This document shows positions 41,617 through 53,973 of a stretch of DNA of 64,000 nucleotides, piece by piece. The stretch's first letter is position 1, and each line of letters begins with the position of its first letter. A program made the translations under genes and the position numbers. Source of the stretch: an uncultured Atopobiaceae bacterium (GTDB lineage Bacteria > Actinomycetota > Coriobacteriia > Coriobacteriales > Atopobiaceae); NCBI GenBank assembly GCA_944320975.1, contig CALUJM010000007.1, positions 1 through 64,000 of the forward strand, in the 5' to 3' direction. The notes beneath the pieces are model-generated. The model had not been told where the DNA came from. It was given only the letters and a program-made list of their open reading frames with translations, and did no database searches.

Positions 41617-42342
41617 GTGGCGGAGACGGCAACGGACAGGCTCAGGCTCGTCGTCGGCGACGAGGGCCTTGAGCGGCTCGCGCGGGCACGCGTGGCCGTG
41701 ATCGGTCTCGGCGGCGTGGGATCCTCCTGCGCGGAGGCGCTGGTCCGAGGCGGCGTAGGGCGTCTCGTGCTCCTGGACCGCGACGTGGTGGCGCCGAGCA
41801 ACCTCAACCGCCAGGCGCTCGCGTTCACGAGCACCATCGGCCGCCCCAAGGCCGAGGTCATGCGCGCCATGGCGCTCGACATCAACCCGGGCGCCGACGT
41901 CACCGCCGTGACCGCGTTCCTCGACAAGGACGCCCTGCCCGAGCAGATGGATGGGCTGGGTCCGCTCGACTATGTGGTGGACGCCATCGATACCGTGGCC
42001 CAGAAGCTGCGCCTCGCGCAGTGGTGCCAGGAGCGCGGCGTCCCCGAGCTCTCCGCGATGGGCGGCGCCAACAAGCTCGACCCCTGCCGCCTGCGCTTCG
42101 CGCGCATCGAGGACACCGTCAACTGCCCGCTCGCGCGCGTCATGCGAAAGGAGTGCCGCCGCCGAGGCATCCGCGGCCTGCGCGTGCTCTTCTCGGACGA
42201 GGAGCCGGTCCGCATGGAGCGCATCTCAGACGAGCAGTGGCTGCGCGAGGGGTCGCTCCTGGGCACGATGAGCTACCTGCCCCCCATCATGGGCCAGATG
42301 CTCGCCAGCCGCGTGATTCGCGACCTTCTGGGGTGGGCGTGA
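41617..42342 (+). CDS. tcdA: tRNA threonylcarbamoyladenosine dehydratase
   Basis: E1-like enzyme (TcdA/CsdL) that cyclises the t6A modification next to the tRNA anticodon using ATP. 241 residues; ATP/Rossmann motif VIGLGGVGSSCAEAL near 27-41, LLDRDVVAPSNLNRQ, and DYVVDAIDT. The catalytic-type cysteine region MGGANKLDPCRLRFA follows. GTG start with GGGAGG upstream, immediately after the REP palindrome. Longer ThiF/MoeB relatives carry extra domains absent here. Confidence 0.92.
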   Translation: MAETATDRLRLVVGDEGLERLARARVAVIGLGGVGSSCAEALVRGGVGRLVLLDRDVVAPSNLNRQALAFTSTIGRPKAEVMRAMALDINPGADVTAVTAFLDKDALPEQMDGLGPLDYVVDAIDTVAQKLRLAQWCQERGVPELSAMGGANKLDPCRLRFARIEDTVNCPLARVMRKECRRRGIRGLRVLFSDEEPVRMERISDEQWLREGSLLGTMSYLPPIMGQMLASRVIRDLLGWA

Positions 42343-42492
42343 CGCAAGCCGCGTGCGACAGAACCCTCCGGGGCATATGTCGCGCAGGGGCGTCCGCCAC
42401 AAAATCACCGCTTACGCGCGACGTGAAAAGTTGGTAGGGTAGCTCCTCGCATTCGCCCGCCCTGCGGGTCCCGTCGAGAAAGGTCTGCCCCC

Positions 42493-42996
42493 ATGCCCAC
42501 CAACAAACGCGAGAGCCTCATCTTCACCATCATCATGTGCTTCTGCATGGTGCTCTGGATGTCCGTCTACAACGTCGCTCGCGTGCATGGCTGGAGCTTC
42601 GGCTCCGGAACGCTGGCCGACGCATGGCTCGGCTTCCCGCCGGCCTACGTCGTGGCCATGCTGCTGGACGTCCTTCTCGCCAGCCGCTTTGCCAAGTGGT
42701 TTGCGTTCCGCTTCCTGGTGACGCCGGGCAAGAGCAGCCGCCTTGCCGTCACGCTGGCCATCAGCACGATGATGGTCTTCCCCATGGTGCTCTTCATGTC
42801 GCTCTACGGCGCGCTCGAGGCGTTCACGCACGTGGGCGACCCGGCCATGATCCTGCCCACGTGGATCGCGAACATCCCGTGGAACTTCGTCGCCGCGCTG
42901 CCGTGGAACCTGCTGGTGGCGGGCCCGCTCTCGCGCTGGGTCTTCCGCCGCGCGTTCCCTGAGGGGACGGTGCTCGCCGAGCCTGCATCCGCCTAG
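42493..42996 (+). CDS. DUF2798-type membrane protein
   Basis: 167 residues with four predicted membrane helices in two similar halves, each starting near an MMVFPMVLFMS or TIIMCFCMVLWMS segment, the repeated pattern of DUF2798 proteins. The function is unknown. The stop overlaps the end of the convergent rlmA-like gene by 4 bp. The central VLLAS is encoded across a dispersed word. Confidence 0.8.
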   Translation: MPTNKRESLIFTIIMCFCMVLWMSVYNVARVHGWSFGSGTLADAWLGFPPAYVVAMLLDVLLASRFAKWFAFRFLVTPGKSSRLAVTLAISTMMVFPMVLFMSLYGALEAFTHVGDPAMILPTWIANIPWNFVAALPWNLLVAGPLSRWVFRRAFPEGTVLAEPASA

Positions 42997-43856
42997 AGGC
43001 GGGCGGCTTGATCAAACGTCCCCACCAGGATCTCCGCCTCCATGGTGAGCGTATCGACTGACGTCCAGTCGAGAGTCGAGCCGTCGATCCCAAACATGAT
43101 CGGTGACATCTCAACCGCTGCGACGAGCTGCTCTTGCGTCATGCGGATCGTGGAGGTTACCACGCGCCTCTCTCGTATCCCGCAAATATCGGAGAGGTGC
43201 CGGATCACCCGCTCGTTTGAGTAATCTCCTCGCTCAGGCGCCTTGTCACTGACCCGCTCACGAATCTCACGAAAGTGGTTTGGGGTCGGCACCACCTTGA
43301 TGAGAAAGCCGCCGGGCTTGAGCGCACGCTGGAATTCCCCATAGTTTGCCGGCGAGAAGATGTTGAGGACGCAGCTCGCACAGTGGTCGCGCAGGGGAAT
43401 CGCGGTTAAGTCTGCCACGAGCCATGCAACGGAGCCCTCGCGGTCCGCACCTGCGGCGAGGCGAACGGCATCTTTGGAGATATCACACGAGAAGAGCCGA
43501 ATCGGCGGCACGAAACGCTCCGCCAAACGGCTCGAGAAGAAACCCTCGCCGCAGCCCGCATCGACAACGACGCCCTCGATGTCGAGTGAAACCATGATGT
43601 CGCACAGCTCGGCAGCGAGCGCATCGTACAGCCCGCTTGAAAAGACCGCGCGTCGGCTGAGAAACGAGTCCCGATCATACGGTCCCGCCGCCTTGTGATG
43701 CGCAAGCAGGTTAACGTACCCCTGGCGACCCAAATCGAAGCAATGGTTGCGTACGCAACGCAAGGATGTCCCGGACAAGCTCAGCGGCTCCCCGCAGACA
43801 GGACACGCTAGGACATCCTCGCAATTCGCGAAGGGTTTCGTTGTTTCGGCACCCAT
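42993..43856 (-). CDS. rlmA: RlmA-type 23S rRNA (guanine-N1) methyltransferase
   Basis: 287 residues. An N-terminal zinc finger (CPVCGEPL..CVRNHCFDLGRQGYVNL) and a class I SAM domain with VVDAGCGEGFFSSRLA and NIFSPANYGEFQRALKPGGF match RlmA, which methylates a guanine in helix 35 of 23S rRNA. Related Gram-positive RlmA-II (TlrB) enzymes modify the adjacent base, and I cannot tell which. Base composition looks lower in GC than the neighbours, so transfer is possible. The start at 43856 is preferred over one five codons upstream, which has no ribosome site. Confidence 0.85.
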   Translation of the reverse strand: MGAETTKPFANCEDVLACPVCGEPLSLSGTSLRCVRNHCFDLGRQGYVNLLAHHKAAGPYDRDSFLSRRAVFSSGLYDALAAELCDIMVSLDIEGVVVDAGCGEGFFSSRLAERFVPPIRLFSCDISKDAVRLAAGADREGSVAWLVADLTAIPLRDHCASCVLNIFSPANYGEFQRALKPGGFLIKVVPTPNHFREIRERVSDKAPERGDYSNERVIRHLSDICGIRERRVVTSTIRMTQEQLVAAVEMSPIMFGIDGSTLDWTSVDTLTMEAEILVGTFDQAARL

Positions 43857-43892
43857 TGCCCTCCCTTTCATACAGCGTACCCGCGCACTAGT

Positions 43893-43985
43893 TTAATCGC
43901 TGTGGGCATGTCGCGCAAAAAGCGACGGCACTTGAGCAAGGCACACGCCCGCGAGGATCACCGCCACGCCGAGCCACTCGACACC
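43893..43985 (-). pseudogene. 3' remnant of an EamA/DMT transporter
   Basis: The minus strand reads GVEWLGVAVILAGVCLAQVP and ends SLFARHAHSD then stop, the last helix and tail of an EamA-family transporter. Nothing upstream on that strand resembles the rest of the protein; the sequence turns into the nitroreductase gene on the other strand. This marks a deletion junction near 43965-43985. Confidence 0.65.
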
Positions 43986-44417
43986 GTGCTTGAGGCGGGC
44001 ACCTACGCGCCCACGGGCGGCGGGCACCAGTCGCCGGTGATCGTGGCCGTGACGAGCCCCGAGACCCGCGAGCGCCTGCGCGCGCTCAACGCCGCCGTCA
44101 TGGGCAAGGAAACCGACCCGTACTACGGCGCGCCGGCCATCGTGGTGGTGCTCGCCGACGGCGGACGCGGCACCTTCGTGGAGGACGGCTCCTGCGTGCT
44201 CGAGAACCTCATGCTCGCGGCGCACGCCGTGGGCCTCTCCAGCTGCTGGATCCATCGCGAGCGCGAGATCTTCGACAGCGAGGAGGGCAAGGCGCTCCTC
44301 AAGGAGTGGGGCCTGCCCGAGGCGCTGCGCGGCGTGGGCGCCATCGCGCTCGGCTACGCCGACGGCCCCGAGCCCACCGCCGCCCCGCGTAAGGAGGGCT
44401 ACGTGGTGCGCGTGTAG
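43908..44417 (+). pseudogene. 5'-truncated nitroreductase-family gene
   Basis: From about residue 25 the frame is an excellent nitroreductase (LDTVLEAGTYAPTGGGHQSP, then NAAVMGKETDPYYGAPAIVV and a C-terminal GVGAIALGYADGPEP). The usual N-terminal helix with the FMN-binding RRSxR is missing, replaced by a basic stretch that on the opposite strand is the tail of a DMT transporter. The ATG at 43908 lacks a good ribosome site. It may still be translated, but without the FMN-binding arm activity is doubtful. Confidence 0.7.
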
Positions 44418-44443
44418 CTCAAACGATTCACACGTTCCGGAAA

Positions 44444-44488
44444 GGGGCGCTCTGCCGGCAGCATCGATGCTCCCAGCAAAGCGTCCCC
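44444..44488. terminator. Hairpin between convergent nitroreductase and aldo/keto reductase
   Basis: GGGGCGCT (44444-44451) pairs with AGCGTCCCC (44480-44488, one bulge). No clear T-run on either side, so it is only a candidate bidirectional terminator. Confidence 0.35.
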
Positions 44489-44503
44489 TGTCCGCCTGCG
44501 TCG

Positions 44504-45391
<888 letters not shown>

Positions 45392-45463
45392 CTAATCGCA
45401 CCGTCCTTTGACCCCACCATCATGCTGCGAAAAGCGAATGCCGCGCCCTACGCATTCGAGCAG

Positions 45464-45483
45464 TTAGCATGCATAACGTGCAT
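45464..45483. promoter_or_regulatory. Candidate LysR binding site
   Basis: TTAGCATGCATAA (45464-45476) overlaps ATGCATAACGTGCAT (45469-45483). Both are T-N11-A-type dyads between the divergent aldo/keto reductase and lysR genes. Confidence 0.5.
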
Positions 45484-45518
45484 ACTGAGAAGGACACACC
45501 AGAACACGGGAGACACCC

Positions 45519-46382
45519 ATGACCATCGAGCAGCTCGAGCACATAGCCTGCGTCGCACGAACGGGATCCATATCCCGCGCCGCCGCCGAGCTCCATATGT
45601 CCCAGCCTGCGCTCAGCCGCTCCATCCGGCGGCTTGAGGACGAGCTTGGCTGCGGCCTGTTGCGCCGCACCGCGAACAGGTCGGCGCTCACCGAGGCGGG
45701 CTGCATCGCGGCAGACTACGCCGACGACCTGCTCCGCACCTATCGGCGCATGCGAGACGAACTGTCCTCGCTCGAGACGCGCCGACGCACGCTGAGGATC
45801 GGCACCTGCGCTCCAGCCCCGCTCTGGCGCGTCACGCAGCTCGTGGTGGAGACAACGCCCGGCACCATCGTCGCTTCGGAATCCCTTGATGAGCAGCATC
45901 TGCGCCGCGGACTTATGGAGGACACGCTCGATGCCACCATCACGCTCAACCCGCTCGTGCTCCCCGGCTTTATCTCGCAGCCCATCATGACCGAGAGCCT
46001 CTCGGCGCTCCTGCCGCGCACGCACCCGCTCGCGAGCAAACAGACGCTGCGCTTTTGCGACATCGACGGCGAGACCTTCCTCATATACACCAACATCGGC
46101 TTCTGGCGCAGCATCGTCGAGCGCGAGCTGCCGCATGCGACATTCCTCTGGCAGGAGGATCGCTCGATGTTTGAGATTCTGCTCTCCACGAGCGATGCTC
46201 TCGCGTTTAGCACCGAGGCGGCAACGCCGTATACATCGCATCAGACCGAAAACGTTGCCCGCGTCGCGGTCCCGCTCAGCGACGCCAGCGCCCGCGCGAC
46301 GTTCTATCTTGTGTATCGCACGGACGGGCAGGGCAAGGGCTCTGAGCTCATCGAGCGCGTGCTACCACGGCTCTCTCGCTGA
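45519..46382 (+). CDS. LysR-family transcriptional regulator
   Basis: 287 residues: N-terminal HTH (GSISRAAAELHMSQPALSRSIRRLEDELG, about 15-43 counted as the winged helix) and a two-lobe LysR substrate domain from about 90. GGGAGAC precedes the ATG. It likely activates or represses the divergent aldo/keto reductase gene and itself. Codon use and GC resemble the neighbours. Confidence 0.93.
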   Translation: MTIEQLEHIACVARTGSISRAAAELHMSQPALSRSIRRLEDELGCGLLRRTANRSALTEAGCIAADYADDLLRTYRRMRDELSSLETRRRTLRIGTCAPAPLWRVTQLVVETTPGTIVASESLDEQHLRRGLMEDTLDATITLNPLVLPGFISQPIMTESLSALLPRTHPLASKQTLRFCDIDGETFLIYTNIGFWRSIVERELPHATFLWQEDRSMFEILLSTSDALAFSTEAATPYTSHQTENVARVAVPLSDASARATFYLVYRTDGQGKGSELIERVLPRLSR

Positions 46383-46415
46383 GCCCCTCCCCGCGCGCAC
46401 TCGTTGCGCCTCTCG

Positions 46416-46550
46416 CTAGAGCCCGAAGAGCCCCGCCGCCGCGGCCATCTTGTCGGCAACCTTCACGCCAAAGGGACAGCGGCCCTCGCACGCATGGCAG
46501 GCGATGAACGACCGCGAATTTCTAAGCGCCAGAAACAGGTCATCTACCTG
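46416..46550 (-). pseudogene. C-terminal Fe-S tail remnant of an aldo/keto reductase
   Basis: The minus strand encodes QVDDLFLALRNSRSF, then IACHACEGRCPFGVKV and ADKMAAAAGLFGL followed by a stop. The CxxCxxxCPFGV arrangement and terminal AAxLFG are typical of the C-terminal 4Fe-4S extension of a class of aldo/keto reductases. It is cut off upstream by a TAG (46551-46553), and no (beta/alpha)8 barrel precedes it. The 58 bp between it and the methyltransferase gene include two CTTAAG sites. Confidence 0.6.
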
Positions 46551-46607
46551 CTATTTCTTAAGTTTCTGCAGGTAGAGTGCCGCTTAAGAAAGTCGAGTTG
46601 TTGCACA

Positions 46608-47390
46608 TCAGGCCGTGGGCTTCTCAGCGCAGGTGGCCCAGAACGTGGGGATGTCCAGCTCGTGGAGGCGTCCCTCGCCGTTGGTGTCCTCGTAGAGGTC
46701 CAGAATCCGCAGACCTGCCAGAATCTGTCCGCGAATCTGCTCGTCCAAAGTATGCGAGAACTGCATGCCCCACTCCGGGAGGTCCTTCTCGGGAATGAGC
46801 GAGGGATCGCGAAGCGGGTTGAACGGCAGGCCGCGCACGACGCGCTCCTCCCCGTCGTCCATGACGTAGTTGAAGCCGTTGTCCAGCCCGGCGAGCAGGC
46901 GCCCTCCCGGCGCCAGCACGCGGAAGCACTCGCGCCAGATGGGGAGCACCTCCTCCACGTAGCAGTTGGAGACCGGGTGGAAGATGAGGTCGAACGCGCC
47001 GTCCTCGAAGGGCAGCGGGCGCGTCATGTCCGCGCGCACGGCACGGATCTCGTAGCCCTCGCGCTCGGCGACCATGACCTCGGACGCGATCTGCGCCTCG
47101 GAGTAGTCGAGCACGGTGCACGCGCAGCTCATCGCCGCGAAGATCGGCATCTGCTGGCCGCCACCGGAAGCCAGCCCGAGCACGCGCTTGCCGCGCATGT
47201 CGTCGAAGAACCAGTCGCGCGGGACCTCGCGCGTGGGCGTGAGTACCATCGACCAGTCACCATCAACCGCCGCCTCGTAGCGCTCGTGGCTGACGGGCGT
47301 TCCCCACTCCCAGGCATCGGCCACCCACGCGTCCACGACGCGCGCGTTCACGTCCGTATACGACTCAGTCCGGTATCCCCGTGAGCTCAT
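46608..47390 (-). CDS. Class I SAM-dependent methyltransferase
   Basis: 260 residues from 47390 (GGGGGA upstream; two further in-frame ATGs at 47402 and 47414 are weaker). SAM motif I is KRVLGLASGGGQQMP (about 68-82), acidic motif II VLDYSEAQ, then a helical UbiE/methyltransf_11-like core with FDLIFHPVSNCYVEEV and LAPGGRLLAG. The substrate is not recognisable. The preceding structured element (47423-47514) lies just upstream of its start. Confidence 0.85.
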   Translation of the reverse strand: MSSRGYRTESYTDVNARVVDAWVADAWEWGTPVSHERYEAAVDGDWSMVLTPTREVPRDWFFDDMRGKRVLGLASGGGQQMPIFAAMSCACTVLDYSEAQIASEVMVAEREGYEIRAVRADMTRPLPFEDGAFDLIFHPVSNCYVEEVLPIWRECFRVLAPGGRLLAGLDNGFNYVMDDGEERVVRGLPFNPLRDPSLIPEKDLPEWGMQFSHTLDEQIRGQILAGLRILDLYEDTNGEGRLHELDIPTFWATCAEKPTA

Positions 47391-47422
47391 GTATTCCCCC
47401 ATCACCAGGGCCAAGGCGGAAA

Positions 47423-47514
47423 GGCCCCGCCGCCCTCTTGCCGCGCGCAGTTCTGCAGCCGCGCGCCCTTTGCGCGGCGAAGCTGTCTGAGCACGGCGAG
47501 AGGGCGGCGGGGCC
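47423..47514 (+). repeat. Conserved-core palindromic element, copy C
   Basis: 21-bp outer stem (47423-47443 with 47494-47514; one G-T). The core is AGTTCTGCAG, an inner CCGCGC/GCGCGG stem, then CGAAGCTGTCTGAGC. It lies between valS and the methyltransferase gene, antisense to both. Confidence 0.82.
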
Positions 47515-47531
47515 CACAGATACGCGAAAGC

Positions 47532-50219
<2,688 letters not shown>

Positions 50220-50304
50220 GGCATGTCCTCTCGTGGCGCGCGTTCATATCAGCTCAACAGGATAGCACGCGGGCGGTATCATCACAGGAAACGAAAGGGG
50301 AAGC

Positions 50305-51054
50305 ATGTTGTTCGACGCGCACGTTCATCTTGGCTGGTTCTCCGACCCCGCCTCCGTCGCACGCGACGCCGCGGCGCGGGGGCTGGGCATGCTCGCCGTC
50401 ACGGTGACCCCGGACGAGTACCTGGGCGCGAGGAAGGCCCTTGCGGCCGAGAAGAACGTGGCGTTCGCGGCGGGGCTTCACCCCTGGTGGGTGCGGGACG
50501 CGCGCGACGCCGACGCGCTCTGCGTGCTGCTGCCCGAGACGCGTTTCGTCGGCGAGATTGGGCTCGACGCCGCACCCCGACATGCCGCGACCTGGGACGC
50601 GCAGCTGGCGGCCTTCGAGCGCATCTGCGCCACCTGCGCCGAGACGAGCGACCCCGCGGCGCCCAAGGTCCTCTCCATCCATGCCGTCCGCTGCGCGGGA
50701 ACGGTCCTCGACGTCCTCGAGCGCACCGGCGCAGCAGAGAGCTGCCGCTGCGTGCTGCACTGGTTCTCCGGGTCCTCCGAGGAGCTCTGGCGCGCCGCCC
50801 GCCTGGGCTGCCGCTTCTCCCTCGGCGAGCACTCCATCGCGACCCGTCGCGGCCGCGAGTACGCCCGCGTCCTCCCAGCCGAGCTCCTCCTCACGGAGAC
50901 CGACCTCCCCGAGGGCGAGCACTCCCCCACGACCGCCGACGACGTCGTCGCGTCCCTTCTGCGCACAGTCGCCGGAATCGCCGCCGCCCGCGCCGCCACG
51001 AGGGACGACGTTGCCGACCAAATTGAGGCAAACGCAAGGGCGCTGCTTTCGTAA
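50305..51054 (+). CDS. tatD: TatD-family metal-dependent hydrolase
   Basis: 249-residue amidohydrolase-fold nuclease-like protein. His6 and His8 (DAHVHLG), Glu in VGEIGLD, His in SIHAVR and CVLHWFSG, and the late LLLTETDLPEGE with Asp are metal-site positions. Relatives are DNases or D-aminoacyl-tRNA deacylase-like enzymes; the substrate here is unproven. GAAAGGGG precedes the ATG. Its stop is 2 bp from a dispersed word and the four-copy array begins after that. Confidence 0.88.
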   Translation: MLFDAHVHLGWFSDPASVARDAAARGLGMLAVTVTPDEYLGARKALAAEKNVAFAAGLHPWWVRDARDADALCVLLPETRFVGEIGLDAAPRHAATWDAQLAAFERICATCAETSDPAAPKVLSIHAVRCAGTVLDVLERTGAAESCRCVLHWFSGSSEELWRAARLGCRFSLGEHSIATRRGREYARVLPAELLLTETDLPEGEHSPTTADDVVASLLRTVAGIAAARAATRDDVADQIEANARALLS

Positions 51055-51067
51055 GGTTCTTCTCTCT

Positions 51068-51306
51068 GCAGGTTTCTGCAGAATCGTCCCTCAGTCCATA
51101 ATTCCCCTGTCTCAAATGCAAAACCGAGCTTCAGTCCATAAGAATTTGCCACATTAGAACGCTTCAATTCGCGCCCGAAAATTATGACCTGCGAAAACGT
51201 GGAGAGCAGCTCTTTGATTTTTCTCACGGGCCCGAAAACATATGGACTGAAGCTCGATTTTGCATTCAGAAGAGCAGATTTATGGACTGAAGAGTGTTTT
51301 TGCAGG
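51068..51306. repeat. Nested inverted array of CTTCAGTCCATA
   Basis: Inner arms 51116-51140 and 51241-51265 pair at 24 of 25 positions around a 100-nt loop. Outer copies CAGTCCATA (51092-51100) and TATGGACTGAAG (51281-51292) extend the pairing, with GCAGG/CCTGC-like ends. It fills the 359-bp gap between tatD and the glycosyltransferase. AT-rich for this genome. No gene visible. Confidence 0.88.
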
Positions 51307-51413
51307 AGCCGCCAAGGACAGTCCAGCCACCAAAGGGATGACGGCAACGTTTGAGCGCCCGCCCTGTCAATGGTAGAGTTGACAGGTCATGAAGGCGCAC
51401 GAACCGAGGTCCC

Positions 51414-52538
51414 ATGAAGCCGCTGCGCAAGACCACACATGCGAGGAACCCGCTCTCGTCCACCATGCTCGCGAGCACGTCGGAGGACCTCGACCTCCCG
51501 CTTGACGACGTGGTCGTCGTCTTTGCCTGCAGCGAGAACTTCGTGCCGTATCTCTCCGTGGCCGTTCAGTCGATCATCGAGAACGCCAGCCTCACGCGCC
51601 GCTACGACATCGTCGTGCTCACGCGCGACATCTCGCCGGCGAGCATGATCACGCTCACGCGCCAGGCCAAGTCGGACAACGTGGGCATCGGGTTTCTCGA
51701 CGTGGACGCCGCGCTCGGGGACATCAAGCTCCCCCACCACGGGCACTTCCGCCCCGAGACCTACTACCGGCTGCTCTCGCCGCAGCTCCTGCCCAACGTC
51801 GACAAGGCGATCTACCTCGACTCCGACCTCATCGTCTGCGACGACGTCGCGAAGCTCTACGACGTCGACGTTAAGGGCTACAAGCTCGCCGCAACCCGAG
51901 ACGCCGACACCATCGGCCAGATCGACGGCTACGACGCGACGGTCGGGCCCTACCTCAAGAACGAGCTCGGCATGAGCGACCCGCACGACTACTTCCAGGC
52001 GGGCGTCCTGCTCATGAACCTCGCCGAGCTGCGCCGCACGATCACGCCCGAGGAGTTTCTCGACCTCTCGACCCAGCGCATGTGGCGCTGGCTCGACCAG
52101 GACATCCTCAACAAGGTCGTGAACGGCGAGTACGTCCGCGTGCACATGCGCTGGAACTACCTCATGAACTGGCAGCACCTCCGTCGCACCCACATCATCG
52201 CCAACGCCCCCGCCGATGTGCGCGAGGAGTACGAGGAGGCCGCCGCGGACCCTGCGATCATCCACTTTGCCGGTCCCGACAACCGCCCCTGGCTCTATCC
52301 CGACGCGGACCGCGCGGACGACTTCTGGCGCTACGCGATGCGCTCCCCCTACCTGGACGAGATCCGTGGCCAGCTCGAGGAGTCGCGCGCGACGGCCAAG
52401 GGGCTCGCCAAGCGCCTGCAGGTCATCGCCCTCTACAAGGGCATCATGCCCGCATTCGACGCCGTCTGCCCCGCCGGGTCGCTCCGGCGCAAGGCCGTCA
52501 TCCGCACCTACATGGGCCTCGGCGGCGCCAACCTGTAA
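51414..52538 (+). CDS. GT8-family glycosyltransferase
   Basis: 374 residues of retaining glycosyltransferase family 8: [16 protein letters not shown] near 32-47 (nucleotide site), metal motif DSD at 136-138 (IYLDSDLIV), [12 protein letters not shown] and the C-terminal [12 protein letters not shown] that replaces the usual HFxGxxKPW. By family it adds glucose or galactose from UDP-sugar to a surface glycan. The first 30 residues are poorly conserved, so a later start is possible. It is an isolated gene; no other glycan genes are nearby. Confidence 0.88.
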   Translation: MKPLRKTTHARNPLSSTMLASTSEDLDLPLDDVVVVFACSENFVPYLSVAVQSIIENASLTRRYDIVVLTRDISPASMITLTRQAKSDNVGIGFLDVDAALGDIKLPHHGHFRPETYYRLLSPQLLPNVDKAIYLDSDLIVCDDVAKLYDVDVKGYKLAATRDADTIGQIDGYDATVGPYLKNELGMSDPHDYFQAGVLLMNLAELRRTITPEEFLDLSTQRMWRWLDQDILNKVVNGEYVRVHMRWNYLMNWQHLRRTHIIANAPADVREEYEEAAADPAIIHFAGPDNRPWLYPDADRADDFWRYAMRSPYLDEIRGQLEESRATAKGLAKRLQVIALYKGIMPAFDAVCPAGSLRRKAVIRTYMGLGGANL

Positions 52539-52539
52539 T

Positions 52540-52605
52540 TTGGGGACAGTCCCCAATTAACAGAAATCTTTTATGTGATTTGGGGACTGTCCCCAAATCA
52601 CATAA
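52540..52605. repeat. REP palindromes of the GGGGACAGTCCCC type (two)
   Basis: A short palindrome TTGGGGACAGTCCCCAA at 52540-52556 overlaps the end region of the glycosyltransferase gene. A longer one has arms 52571-52585 and 52591-52605 with GGGGACTGTCCCC at its centre. Confidence 0.9.
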
Positions 52606-52606
52606 A

Positions 52607-52637
52607 TGGGGCGCCGTCCGGAGTGGACGACGCCCCA
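52607..52637 (-). terminator. Terminator of clpX
   Basis: On the minus strand a 13-bp stem (52607-52619 with 52625-52637, one mismatch) is followed by TTTATG. It lies 19 bp beyond the clpX stop. Confidence 0.75.
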
Positions 52638-52656
52638 TTATCGTCTTGTGGTCAGG

Positions 52657-53970
52657 CTATCCCGCGAGGCGGTGCTTGCCGTGCGCCTTGGAGATCAGAC
52701 GCGGCGACTCGCCGCCGCCGACGCTCTCCTTGGTCACGACCACCTTGGTGATGTCGAGGTTGCTCGGCAGATCGAACATCGTGTCCTGCAGCGTGGCCTC
52801 GCAGATGGCGCGCAGGCCGCGGGCGCCGGTGCCGCGGTCGAGGGCCTGTCGCGCGATCTCGACGAGCGCGTCGTCCTCAAACTCCAGTTCAACGCCCTCG
52901 AGCTCGAACATGCGGCGATACTGCTTGACCAGGGCGTTGCGCGGCTGGGTGAGGATGGACACGAGGTCGTCCTCGGTGAGCTCACGCGTGGCGGTGATCA
53001 CGGGAATGCGGCCGAGGAACTCGGGAATCATGCCGAACTTGTGCAGGTCCTGCGGCATAACCTGGCCCATGAGGTAATCCTCGTCCTTCTCGGCGTTGTG
53101 GCCGACCTCGGCGTTGAAGCCGATTCCCTTCTTGCCGATGCGGTCCGCGACGATCTTGTCCAGCCCGACGAAGGCGCCGCCGCAGATGAACAGGATGTTG
53201 GTCGTGTCGATGCGGATGAGCTCCTGCTGGGGGTGCTTGCGGCCGCCCTGGGGCGGGACGCTGGCCTCGGTGCCCTCGAGAATCTTGAGGAGCGCCTGCT
53301 GCACGCCCTCGCCGGAGACGTCGCGCGTGATGGAGAGGTTCTCCGCCTTGCGCGCGATCTTATCGATCTCGTCGACGTAGACGATGCCCACCTGCGCGCG
53401 CTCGACGTCGCCGTCGGCGGCGGTGATGAGCTTGAGCAGGATGTTCTCAACGTCCTCGCCGACGTAGCCCGCCTCGGTTAGAGTGGTGGCGTCGGCGATG
53501 GCGAAGGGCACCTCGAGGAAGCGGGCGAGCGTCTGCGCGAGCAGCGTCTTGCCGGTGCCGGTGGGGCCGAGCAGCAAGATGTTGCTCTTGGCGATCTCGA
53601 CCTCCTCGGTGCCCTCCTCGACCTCGTCGTTGCCGGAGAGGATGCGGCGATAGTGGTTGTAGACGGCCACGCTCATCGCGCGCTTGGCCTGCTCCTGGCC
53701 CATGACGTACTGGGAGAGCTCGTCGTAGATCTCATGGGGCGTGGGGAGGTTCTTGATGGGCAGGCCGCCCTCCTCCTCGTCAAGCTCCTCGTCCTCCACG
53801 TCGGGCAGGTCGACCTCTTCGATCATATCGGAGCAGGCATGCACGCACTCGTCGCAGATGTAGACGCCCCCGGGGCCGGCGATGAGCTTGCTCACCTGGC
53901 TGCGGGTCTTGCCGCAGAAGGAGCAGCGCATCTCGACGCCGAAGCCGTCACCAAAATCGTTCGTGGCCAT
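52657..53970 (-). CDS. clpX: ATP-dependent Clp protease ATP-binding subunit ClpX
   Basis: AAA+ unfoldase that feeds proteins to ClpP. 437 residues: N-terminal zinc-binding domain with Cys16, Cys19, Cys39 and Cys42, Walker A GPTGTGKT, Walker B VYVDEIDK, pore loop GYVGEDVEN, and the C-terminal sensor [10 protein letters not shown]. An insertion AEKDEDY before the MPQDLHKFG segment is encoded by the dispersed word. It starts 3 bp after the clpP stop; order tig-clpP-clpX is the classical one. Confidence 0.97.
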   Translation of the reverse strand: MATNDFGDGFGVEMRCSFCGKTRSQVSKLIAGPGGVYICDECVHACSDMIEEVDLPDVEDEELDEEEGGLPIKNLPTPHEIYDELSQYVMGQEQAKRAMSVAVYNHYRRILSGNDEVEEGTEEVEIAKSNILLLGPTGTGKTLLAQTLARFLEVPFAIADATTLTEAGYVGEDVENILLKLITAADGDVERAQVGIVYVDEIDKIARKAENLSITRDVSGEGVQQALLKILEGTEASVPPQGGRKHPQQELIRIDTTNILFICGGAFVGLDKIVADRIGKKGIGFNAEVGHNAEKDEDYLMGQVMPQDLHKFGMIPEFLGRIPVITATRELTEDDLVSILTQPRNALVKQYRRMFELEGVELEFEDDALVEIARQALDRGTGARGLRAICEATLQDTMFDLPSNLDITKVVVTKESVGGGESPRLISKAHGKHRLAG

Positions 53971-53973
53971 GCG

